DNA from: an uncultured Atopobium sp.
Lineage (GTDB): Bacteria; Actinomycetota; Coriobacteriia; Coriobacteriales; Atopobiaceae
Direction of reading: 5' to 3'
DNA: 15,312 nt
Assembly: GCA_916720465.1 (NCBI GenBank)
Contig: CAKARF010000017.1
Coordinates: 1 to 15,312, forward strand
Below are positions 1-5,277 of this stretch, piece by piece; the stretch's first letter is position 1, and the number at the start of each line of letters is the position of its first letter. The notes under the pieces are model-generated. The model was not told where the DNA came from and made no database searches. It worked only from the letters and a program-made list of their open reading frames with translations. The position numbers were made by a program, and so were the translations under genes.

Positions 1-41
1 TCCTCCGAGGTGTACTTTTTCCATGCGTTTGTGGTTTCCAT
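1..41 (-). CDS. probable M18-family aminopeptidase, N-terminal fragment
   Basis: Only the first 13 codons are inside the window (METTNAWKKYTSE...), and the gene continues past position 1. The N-terminal pattern N-A-W-x-x-Y-(T/S) followed by acidic residues is how many bacterial M18 zinc aminopeptidases begin, which is the whole basis for the name. The ATG at 41-39 was preferred over one at 47-45 because an AGAAAGGA ribosome site (54-47 on the minus strand) sits 5 nt before it. It lies downstream of the Ser-rich membrane protein gene on the same strand, with a 156-nt gap, so co-transcription is possible. Seen: start, ribosome site and 13 residues. Inferred: family. The fragment is too short for certainty. 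Confidence 0.5.
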   Translation of the reverse strand, partial: METTNAWKKYTSE

Positions 42-107
42 ACCCATCCTTTCTGCAGCAAGCTCAGTTGAACTGCTGTTTGTTGTTGCTGTTAGGTGCG
101 TCGCAGT

Positions 108-198
108 GGTTGCGTAGGCGGCTGCTGCGCTGGCGGCTGCCGTACTGGCGGCTGCCGCGACGGTAGCTGCTGCGACTGCGGCTGCCGTACTGGCGGCT
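108..198. repeat. GCC-rich imperfect direct repeats downstream of the Ser-rich gene
   Basis: Iterated GCGGCTGC-like words fill this stretch. An 18-bp word (GCTGCCGTACTGGCGGCT) occurs exactly at 136-153 and 181-198, 45 bp apart, with degenerate copies between. It lies between the Ser-rich gene and the next minus-strand gene. Read in the frame of the Ser-rich gene, beyond its stop, it would encode Ala/Ser/Thr-rich peptide. Slippage-prone low-complexity DNA is the simplest reading. Confidence 0.7.
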
Positions 199-1139
199 TA
201 GTTGCCTCCGTTGGAGCTGTTCGAGCCAGAACCGCTGGATCCGCTGCTAGAACTATTGCCGGAGCCGGAGTTCTGATTGGAACCAGAATTGCTGTTTGGG
301 CTGCTCGTTCCGGAGTTGTTACTAGAAGAATTACTCTCAGACGAGTTGCTTGAGCTGCTAGAGTCGCTGGTCTTTTCCGAACTAGACGAGCTGTCGGAGC
401 TGGTGGTCTCTGATTTCTTGGAGTCAGTGCTCTCCGAAGAGGAATCCTTGGAATCAGAAGAACTGTTAGATTCATCGGTCTTCTCGCTAGAAGAGCTGGA
501 GTCGTCCTTCTTATCCGTTGAATTGCTGGTATCCGCAGTCTTTTCTGTTACAACTGGGGTGGTGCTGACCTTTGGTCCAAGGCCAGATCCGTCGGTGATA
601 TAGCTGAGGAACATGGCGTAAAGAATGACGGCAGAAATGGTAAAGATAATCGAAATAATGGTCACGATAGTCAGCGCTCTTACACGCTTGCGCGACAACT
701 TTGGCACACGATTTACCTGCGACGATTGCCCCGCAGTAGAAGCAGCGTTGGAATAATAATCGCGAGAAGGTGCGTATTGGGGTCGAGGCATGTACTGCGT
801 GCCCTCGAGCGTGCTCTGATTGCTGTCAGAATATGTCTGCTGGTTGTAGTCATCGTTGTCGCTGCTACGGAACTTGTGCGTGGAGCGCCTGATAACGTTC
901 TGGTAAATCTGCGAAGCAAGCGCCGAGGCGGCGGCACCAACAGCCACGCCGATAATCGAGCCAGCAATACCAATCTGGTTTGACAACACAAATGCAGTTA
1001 CCGCAGCAAGCGAGGTTGCCAAAATTTGGGTAATCGAGACATCCTTCAGAAGGCCGGGTTTCTCGTCTGCCGCTTCATCTGTAGGTTGAGCAGGCGAAGC
1101 AAGTCGAGTTTTGTCTGCATCAAAGTGCTTATAGCTCAC
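198..1139 (-). CDS. membrane protein with long extracellular Ser/Asn-rich tail
   Basis: A 313-residue protein of unknown function. An acidic/polar N-terminus (1-35) precedes a hydrophobic, Ala/Gly-rich hairpin at about 36-80 that could form two membrane segments. A polar, Tyr/Gln-rich linker follows (about 85-145). A basic patch (SRKRVRA, 149-155) then directly precedes a clear transmembrane helix (156-180). Residues from about 190 to 313 are almost entirely Ser, Asn, Asp, Lys, Thr and Gly. By the positive-inside rule this tail would be outside, probably spanning the wall. No sortase motif or catalytic domain is visible. The start is GTG at 1139-1137, chosen because AAAGGAG lies 8 nt upstream. 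It is divergent from fba. Such tails are typical of wall-spanning linkers, but the role is unknown. Confidence 0.85.
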   Translation of the reverse strand: MSYKHFDADKTRLASPAQPTDEAADEKPGLLKDVSITQILATSLAAVTAFVLSNQIGIAGSIIGVAVGAAASALASQIYQNVIRRSTHKFRSSDNDDYNQQTYSDSNQSTLEGTQYMPRPQYAPSRDYYSNAASTAGQSSQVNRVPKLSRKRVRALTIVTIISIIFTISAVILYAMFLSYITDGSGLGPKVSTTPVVTEKTADTSNSTDKKDDSSSSSEKTDESNSSSDSKDSSSESTDSKKSETTSSDSSSSSEKTSDSSSSSNSSESNSSSNNSGTSSPNSNSGSNQNSGSGNSSSSGSSGSGSNSSNGGN

Positions 1140-1441
1140 AAGATGCTCCTTTCTTCGAACTGATAGCCTACCTCATTTTTGTGAAGATGTAATGATTCGT
1201 TGCTAAATCGCAACATCAGTTGGCGAGAACGTGTCTGGGTTGCTTGTCCGAACGCACGTCGAGTCGCTTGATCAAGTGCGTCGGGATGCTCAATCAAGTG
1301 CGTCGGGTTTCGCTGCTGTTCGGGTTCCTGGTTCGAGCTCGTCGGGTTTCTCGCGATGTTTTGTTAAAAACGACCCTATCAAAGGTGATGAAACAAGGTA
1401 TCATTTATATGTATCAGTTTTCCGTCAAACGGAGGTTTAGC
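1140..1441. other. divergent intergenic region between the Ser-rich gene and fba
   Basis: This 302-bp gap must hold promoters for both flanking genes, but no convincing -35/-10 pair could be picked for either. It holds a 15-bp direct repeat (see 1271-1307), a short dyad GTTGC-N6-GCAAC at 1199-1214, the palindrome CTTGATCAAG at 1267-1276, and the fba ribosome site GGAGG just before 1442. An open frame extends upstream of fba through this region but does not look like protein. It is read as leader, not as an N-terminal extension. Confidence 0.6.
1271..1307. repeat. 15-bp tandem direct repeat upstream of fba
   Basis: ATCAAGTGCGTCGGG occurs at 1271-1285 and again at 1293-1307, a 22-bp period of about two helical turns. 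A partial third copy (CGTCGGGTTT) follows at 1339-1348. The phasing would suit a protein binding one face of the DNA upstream of fba, but no regulator is identifiable from the sequence. Confidence 0.55.
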
Positions 1442-2314
1442 ATGCTTGTAAGCGCAAAAGCCATGCTCCAGAGTGCCGAGAAGGGTCACTATGGCATCGG
1501 CGCATTCAACGAGAACAACCTTGAGTGGACCGCAGCAATCCTTGATGCAGCAGAAGAGCTTCAGTCTCCTGTCATCATTCAGTGCACCAGCGGCGCAGCA
1601 AAGTGGCAGGTAAGCTACCGCGTTGTTGCAGATATGGTTCGTCGTCTTGTTGAGGACAAGAACATCACTGTTCCAGTTGCTCTCCACCTTGACCACGGTT
1701 CATACGAGGATGCATTCAAGTGCATCGAGGCTGGATTTACTTCCATCATGTATGACGGTTCTCACGAGCCTGATTTTGAGACCAACCTTAAGCGTACCGA
1801 AGAGGTCGTAAAGGCAGCTCACGCAAAGGGTATTTCTGTTGAGGCTGAGGTCGGCGGCATCGGCGGCACCGAGGACGGCGTTACCGCTAAGGGCGAGCTT
1901 GCTGATCCTGAGCAGTGCGCAAAGATTGCTGACCTGGGCGTTGACTTCCTTGCTTGCGGTATCGGCAACATTCACGGCATCTACCCAGCTAACTGGGAGG
2001 GCCTCTCCTTCGATCAGCTCAAGGCTATCAAGGAGCGCGTCGGTGATCTTCCACTTGTTCTCCACGGTGGTACCGGCATTCCTGTAGAGCAGGTTCAGAA
2101 GGCTATCTCTATGGGCATCTCCAAGATTAACGTCAACACCGATCTTCAGCTTGTCTTTGCTGAGGCAACCAAGAAGTACGTTGAGGCTGGCCTTGTTGAC
2201 AACGGCAAGGGCTACGATCCTCGTAAGCTTCTGAAGCCTGGTCGTGAGGCAATCATCGAGCGCACCAAGGAGCTCATCCGCGAGTTTGGTTCCGACGGTA
2301 AGGCTTGGAACTAA
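1442..2314 (+). CDS. fba: class II fructose-bisphosphate aldolase
   Basis: A 290-residue cytosolic zinc enzyme that interconverts fructose 1,6-bisphosphate with dihydroxyacetone phosphate and glyceraldehyde 3-phosphate, in glycolysis and gluconeogenesis. Visible family marks are LHLDHG with catalytic Asp84 and zinc ligand His85, EAEVGG (Glu134/Glu136), NIHG (His178), LHGGTG (His208) and the phosphate-site NVNTD (230-234). Length and motif spacing fit the roughly 285-residue gatY/fba class, although tagatose-bisphosphate or other ketose-bisphosphate aldolases of the same family cannot be excluded. The ATG at 1442 was chosen because GGAGG lies just upstream and the protein then begins MLVSAKAMLQ, a normal family start. 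It is monocistronic and ends in a strong terminator (2393-2425). Confidence 0.93.
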   Translation: MLVSAKAMLQSAEKGHYGIGAFNENNLEWTAAILDAAEELQSPVIIQCTSGAAKWQVSYRVVADMVRRLVEDKNITVPVALHLDHGSYEDAFKCIEAGFTSIMYDGSHEPDFETNLKRTEEVVKAAHAKGISVEAEVGGIGGTEDGVTAKGELADPEQCAKIADLGVDFLACGIGNIHGIYPANWEGLSFDQLKAIKERVGDLPLVLHGGTGIPVEQVQKAISMGISKINVNTDLQLVFAEATKKYVEAGLVDNGKGYDPRKLLKPGREAIIERTKELIREFGSDGKAWN

Positions 2315-2392
2315 CCTACGGCATATGCTGGACGCGCGGGCGTCGGCACGTTGATGCGACGGTGCGACGCACGCTCGCAGCTAGTTAAAGCG

Positions 2393-2425
2393 ACGGACCT
2401 GTATTTTCTCCAGGTCCGTTTTTTA
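2393..2425 (+). terminator. rho-independent terminator of fba
   Basis: A perfect 9-bp stem (ACGGACCTG at 2393-2401 with CAGGTCCGT at 2411-2419), a 9-nt loop and a run of six T (2419-2424) lie about 80 nt after the fba stop. Confidence 0.88.
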
Positions 2426-2463
2426 TTGGACCGGCATGTGCGAAAGACGTGCGCCCAGCACGT

Positions 2464-2484
2464 TCTTCTCGCGAGAAACCCGGT
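2464..2484. repeat. left copy of 21-bp direct repeat with palindrome TTCTCGCGAGAA
   Basis: This 21-bp word is identical to 4134-4154, in the same orientation and 1,670 bp apart. The 12-bp perfect palindrome TTCTCGCGAGAA occupies 2466-2477, followed by ACCCGGT. The two copies bracket the inverted-repeat island. They could be duplicated recombination or target sites, or parts of a dispersed repeat. Confidence 0.7.
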
Positions 2485-2522
2485 GTGCGGTAGGTGTACA
2501 AGACGCGCTTGAAGCGCTGGGT

Positions 2523-2650
2523 AATGCGCGCCTGAAAAGTGAAAAGATTCGGTGGATGTTGCCTAAATTTGGTAAAGAATCTGTGGATTTGCCTGATTTT
2601 GTCAAAGATTCTGTGGCCGTTTTACAGAATCTTTTAACTTTTTAGGCAAC
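2523..2650. repeat. left 128-bp inverted repeat (three 30-bp units plus an inverted unit)
   Basis: By hand alignment this segment matches the reverse complement of 3954-4081 at 99 of 128 positions without gaps. Inside are three direct units beginning GCCT(G/A)A at 2530, 2561 and 2591, each followed by a word close to AAAGAATCTGTGG, then a fourth unit in inverse orientation ending TTAGGC at 2647. The last direct and the inverted unit form a stem (2604-2614 with 2624-2634). The outer boundary word AATGCGCGCCTGA (2523-2535) is identical in both arms. Conserved blocks are the AAAGAATCT and GCCTGA words; the linkers vary. Confidence 0.85.
2604..2634. other. 11-bp stem-loop in left inverted repeat
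   Basis: AAAGATTCTGT (2604-2614) pairs perfectly with ACAGAATCTTT (2624-2634) around a 9-nt loop. The matching stem at 3970-4000 has the same length and loop size but a swapped base pair at stem position 6 (T-A here, A-T there). Confidence 0.75.
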
Positions 2651-2836
2651 TTTTGTATAAGGAAAATTGGATCTTCGCGCCTCAGCGCATTCTCGCAGAA
2701 AAAATGAAAATTACGAATTTGGTGCAAATTGAATTTGACCGAAATTTGACCGGGAATGCGTAGCAGGGAAGGTCTAACGCTGCTAGCTGGGCATTTCGTG
2801 GCAATGATTTTCTGATAGGTATCCCTGACCTGCAGT
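2651..2836. other. intergenic spacer inside the island, upstream of the nuclease-like gene
   Basis: No gene is visible. It holds a tandem pair of AATTTGACCG (2732-2741 and 2743-2752, period 11 bp, about one helical turn), a possible operator-type repeat about 85 bp before the promoter's -35 box. A TATAAG word at 2656-2661 lacks a good -35 partner. Nothing else is recognised. Confidence 0.5.
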
Positions 2837-2864
2837 TTTACAACAAACGTCATTCGTCTACAAT
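2837..2864 (+). promoter_or_regulatory. promoter of the nuclease-like gene, probably leaderless
   Basis: TTTACA (2837-2842) and TACAAT (2859-2864), each five of six to consensus, are separated by 16 bp. Transcription would start near 2871-2872, exactly where the first ATG lies (2872). That suggests a leaderless mRNA, or a 40-nt leader if the ATG at 2911 is used. Confidence 0.65.
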
Positions 2865-2871
2865 CAGCGAC

Positions 2872-3921
2872 ATGGGTTGCAAGTTTTTCTTAAGAAAATA
2901 CTATGTGTTCATGGAATTTTATCTGTCACATACAACAGCTTTACAGTTATTTCGTGCTATGCGAATTAAGGGGCACGGATTGATTCATCATGACTCTACA
3001 AGCGCTGGAATTCATACAGAGTCGTTAACTGTGGAGCTTGATCAAATCAAGAAAGAGGTATTTTCTAGTTTAGGAATAATACTGACTAATCCAATCGAAT
3101 TGGTAGTTGACGAGAAGAAAAGAGCCTACCAATCGAGTGGAATAAAATTTCATACTTCGTCCCATTTTGCCCAGACATCATGTATGGAACTAATTCTTGG
3201 TAAATCAGCAATTAAAGTGGCATCACCTTTTGAACTCATGATTGAAATGGCCCAGGAACAAACGTTACTAGAAACCGTGATGCTAATTTCAGAATTTCAA
3301 GGCAGGTATGTTATCGATCCATCTACCTCTGAATTAAGATCTAATTGGTATGAACCTGTCTTTCAAAAGGTAGACTTTGAGCGTTATTTGTCTTCAGTAT
3401 CTAGATGCTGTGGAATAAGAAATGCAAGATTAGCGTCTTTGTATTCTTTTGAAAATGCCGCTTCTCCGATGGAAGTAAAGCTTGCTCTTCGTGCTTCGCT
3501 TCCTGTATCCGCAGGTGGTTATGCAATCCCTAAGGTTGAGCTAAATAAGGAAGTACGGATTCAGCAATTAAAGAGCAGGAAGCTTACGGAGAAAACAAGA
3601 GCTATTGATTTATTACTTTCAAAAGGTGACTGTAATGCAGACACAAATAGACAAGCAGCCATTGAATACAATGGAGCCGTGCATGAATTAGCAGATGTTT
3701 CAATGCGCGACTATCAACGTAATAACGAACTCGTTTCAGCTGGAATATTGGAGTTTGTTATTGGAAAAGCTGAGTATGACGATATCGTTTTTATGGATAA
3801 CATATTTAATTCAATTAGAAATCAGCTGGAAATGCCAAGAAGACACACATCATCTGATCGCAGAAAAACGGAAAGAGCTAAAAGAATCAAATTGTGGAGT
3901 GAACTAGAAAAGCTCCGTTAA
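2872..3921 (+). CDS. two-domain AbiEi-like / DUF559-type nuclease-fold protein
   Basis: A 349-residue protein resembling hypothetical proteins I associate with Coriobacteriia. The N-terminal part has FYLSHTTAL near the start and a VASPFELMIEMA segment (116-127), recalling AbiEi-type proteins. The C-terminal part starts at SPMEVKLAL (198-206), then GGYAIPKVELN, then a Vsr/DUF559-like PD-(D/E)xK pattern: Asp246, IEYNG with Glu265, His271, and D-Y-Q-R-N-N-E-L (280-287). Asn267 replaces the usual Asp of EYD/EID, so activity is uncertain. A basic tail (323-340) may bind nucleic acid. The start is ambiguous: ATG 2872 matches the promoter's +1 (leaderless), while ATG 2911 gives MEFYLSH, closer to relatives; neither has a clear ribosome site. 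The gene is AT-rich with many AGA/ATA codons, suggesting transfer. Defence or toxin role is inference. Confidence 0.75.
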   Translation: MGCKFFLRKYYVFMEFYLSHTTALQLFRAMRIKGHGLIHHDSTSAGIHTESLTVELDQIKKEVFSSLGIILTNPIELVVDEKKRAYQSSGIKFHTSSHFAQTSCMELILGKSAIKVASPFELMIEMAQEQTLLETVMLISEFQGRYVIDPSTSELRSNWYEPVFQKVDFERYLSSVSRCCGIRNARLASLYSFENAASPMEVKLALRASLPVSAGGYAIPKVELNKEVRIQQLKSRKLTEKTRAIDLLLSKGDCNADTNRQAAIEYNGAVHELADVSMRDYQRNNELVSAGILEFVIGKAEYDDIVFMDNIFNSIRNQLEMPRRHTSSDRRKTERAKRIKLWSELEKLR

Positions 3922-3923
3922 AT

Positions 3924-3951
3924 TCAGGACAAGCAAGCCTGAGGTCTTTTT
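3924..3951 (+). terminator. weak terminator-like hairpin after the nuclease-like gene
   Basis: TCAGG (3924-3928) pairs with CCTGA (3938-3942) around a 9-nt loop, followed after 4 nt by CTTTTT, starting 3 nt beyond the stop. The stem is short, so it may depend on the larger stem-loop just downstream at 3970-4000. Confidence 0.4.
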
Positions 3952-3953
3952 AG

Positions 3954-4081
3954 GTTGCCTGAAAAGTGCAAAGAATCTGTAAATCTGGCACAGATTCTTT
4001 AATGAAATCAGGCAAATCCACAGATTCTTTGATGCTTTTAGGCAAAAGTTACAGATTCTTTGTAGAAATCAGGCGCGCATT
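3954..4081. repeat. right 128-bp inverted repeat (mirror of the left arm)
   Basis: This is the reverse-complement partner of 2523-2650, with identical length and order: an inverted unit first (GCCTGA at 3957), then units ending TCAGGC, TTAGGC and TCAGGC at 4013, 4043 and 4074, and the outer word AATGCGCGCCTGA read on the minus strand. The longest identical run shared with the left arm is 25 nt, centred on the second unit. It starts 33 nt after the stop of the nuclease-like gene. Confidence 0.85.
3970..4000. other. 11-bp stem-loop in right inverted repeat
   Basis: AAAGAATCTGT (3970-3980) pairs perfectly with ACAGATTCTTT (3990-4000) around a 9-nt loop, flanked by a second pairing GCCTGA (3957-3962) with TCAGGC (4008-4013). 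Compared with 2604-2634, one base pair is exchanged compensatorily. Confidence 0.75.
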
Positions 4082-4133
4082 CGGAACACATCTAGCGCGC
4101 ACTCAGTGCACACTCGGCGCTCTCCCGGTGCGC

Positions 4134-4154
4134 TCTTCTCGCGAGAAACCCGGT
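4134..4154. repeat. right copy of 21-bp direct repeat with palindrome TTCTCGCGAGAA
   Basis: Identical to 2464-2484 in the same orientation; the palindrome is at 4136-4147. It lies 52 bp outside the right inverted repeat and 66 bp beyond the 3' end of the rrf2-type gene. Confidence 0.7.
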
Positions 4155-4220
4155 ACACTCCGGGGTCTTCTCTCTGTGCAAGTCTTACCGCACACGACAA
4201 TAAAAGAGCAGCTTAAACGC

Positions 4221-4664
4221 TTACTCAGCAGTGGGATTGTCGGCGGGGGAGACGTGCATGTTGCCTTCGTTGCGAGCGATGTCAGCAAGCGTCTTGCTGT
4301 CTAGGAAACTGGAAGTCATGCGGCCAAGGTCGCGCCAAATATTGATGGTGGTACAGGACTCCATCTGAGGGCAAAGCGTGGTGTTGGTGCAGTTCAGGCA
4401 GCTAGTGGGCGCAAGATTGCCCTCGGCCGCGCGAAGAATCTCGCCCAGTGTGTAGTCCTCGGGCTTGCGCGTGAGTCGATAGCCGCCGCCCTTTCCGCGC
4501 AGACTCTCGACGTATCCCGCCTTGTGCATCAGGGCAATGACCTGCTCAAGGTACTTGCGCGAGATGTTCTGGCGCTCGGAAACGTCGCCCAGCGAGACCC
4601 AGCCGTCGTGAACGGCCAGGTCAGCCATTGCGCGAAGTGCGTACATTCCCTTTGTAGAGAACAT
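4221..4664 (-). CDS. Rrf2-family regulator, IscR-like, distal gene of suf operon
   Basis: A 147-residue winged-helix regulator. From the chosen ATG the N-terminus is MFSTKGMYALRAM, the usual Rrf2 start. The helix-turn-helix region includes ISERQ-like VSERQNISRKYLEQ, and the wing is RGKGGGYRL. Cysteines fall at 89, 92, 98 and 104. The last three match the C-x5-C-x5-C cluster ligands of E. coli IscR even in numbering, and WRDL follows as in IscR, but the fourth ligand His107 is Ile here. A GTG at 4673 is an alternative start adding three residues. It is the last gene of the suf operon, 11 nt after sufU. By analogy it would sense [2Fe-2S] status and control suf transcription; that regulatory link is inference. 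Confidence 0.88.
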   Translation of the reverse strand: MFSTKGMYALRAMADLAVHDGWVSLGDVSERQNISRKYLEQVIALMHKAGYVESLRGKGGGYRLTRKPEDYTLGEILRAAEGNLAPTSCLNCTNTTLCPQMESCTTINIWRDLGRMTSSFLDSKTLADIARNEGNMHVSPADNPTAE

Positions 4665-4675
4665 TCCGGCCACGG

Positions 4676-5260
4676 CTACTCGCCGTCCTTGGCGCTCGCG
4701 GCGTCGCCGTTGCCTACACTAGCGGCGCTGGCGTTGCCCGCGGCGCCGTTGTTGCCTGCACTTGCGGCGCTGCCGCTATCCGCGCCCGCGCCGTCCTCGG
4801 TGGTTGATGCGCCAGCTGCGGCGGAACCACTGTTGTGAGCCTCGAGCATCTCCTCGAGCGTGTGCCACGCCAGCTCAGCGCACTTAACGCGCGCGGGCAT
4901 GTGAGCAATATCGTGCAGAATGTTGGCGTCTTCCAGCTGGTCAAGCACAGCCTCGTCAGTCTCTTCTCCGCGAATCATGCGACCGAAGAGTTTGCAGAGC
5001 TCAATAGCCTCTTCTGGAGTACGGTCAATCATCAGGTCGCTCATGATGTCGGCCGAAGCCTGAGAGATTGCGCATCCGCTACCCACAAAAGCAGCCTCGG
5101 CAATCTTTCCGTCCTCAATACGCACGGAAAACGTCAGCTCATCGCCACAAGAAGGATTAACGCCCTCGTGAGAAACAGTAGGGTTGTCCATCTGATATTT
5201 ATAATCGGGATGAGAAACGTGGTCCATAAACTCAGCGTTATACAGGTCGTTTGCTGCCAC
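4676..5260 (-). CDS. sufU: SufU-type sulfur acceptor/scaffold with low-complexity tail
   Basis: A 194-residue U-type protein that in Gram-positive SUF systems accepts persulfide sulfur from SufS at a zinc-bound cysteine site and passes it to SufBCD. The conserved residues are present: NPSCGD (Cys38, Asp40), GSGCAIS (Cys63) and RVKCAELAWHTL (Cys127). The segment between Cys63 and Cys127 includes the insertion typical of SufU rather than IscU (around GRMIRGEE). The family normally ends near residue 145. Here about 50 extra residues of Ala, Ser, Gly, Asn and Asp follow, without cysteine. The start is GTG at 5260-5258, supported by AAGGAG 9 nt upstream; sufS ends 17 nt before it. The tail is the odd feature and its role is unknown. 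Confidence 0.92.
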   Translation of the reverse strand: MAANDLYNAEFMDHVSHPDYKYQMDNPTVSHEGVNPSCGDELTFSVRIEDGKIAEAAFVGSGCAISQASADIMSDLMIDRTPEEAIELCKLFGRMIRGEETDEAVLDQLEDANILHDIAHMPARVKCAELAWHTLEEMLEAHNSGSAAAGASTTEDGAGADSGSAASAGNNGAAGNASAASVGNGDAASAKDGE

Positions 5261-5277
5261 TTATTTCAACTCCTTGT

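Noticed and set aside
277..603. Plus-strand Leu/Glu/Ser-rich frame
   Set aside because: It is the antisense shadow of the Ser-rich tail codons and has no start signals.
1220..1441. N-terminal extension of the aldolase
   Set aside because: The open frame continues upstream, but the sequence is not protein-like, holds direct repeats, and a strong GGAGG site precedes the ATG at 1442.
2423..2605. Short open frames over the left and right repeat arrays as ordinary genes
   Set aside because: They consist of translated repeat units with no ribosome site. I report the peptide resemblance as a finding but do not call them genes.
2530..2647. CRISPR array
   Set aside because: Units are degenerate, there are only three direct copies, the fourth is inverted, there are no unique spacers of constant length, and no cas genes are nearby.
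4200..4226. Terminator of the suf operon just after the rrf2-type gene
   Set aside because: On the minus strand a TTTTATT run follows an imperfect GAG...CTC pairing, but the stem is too poor to call.
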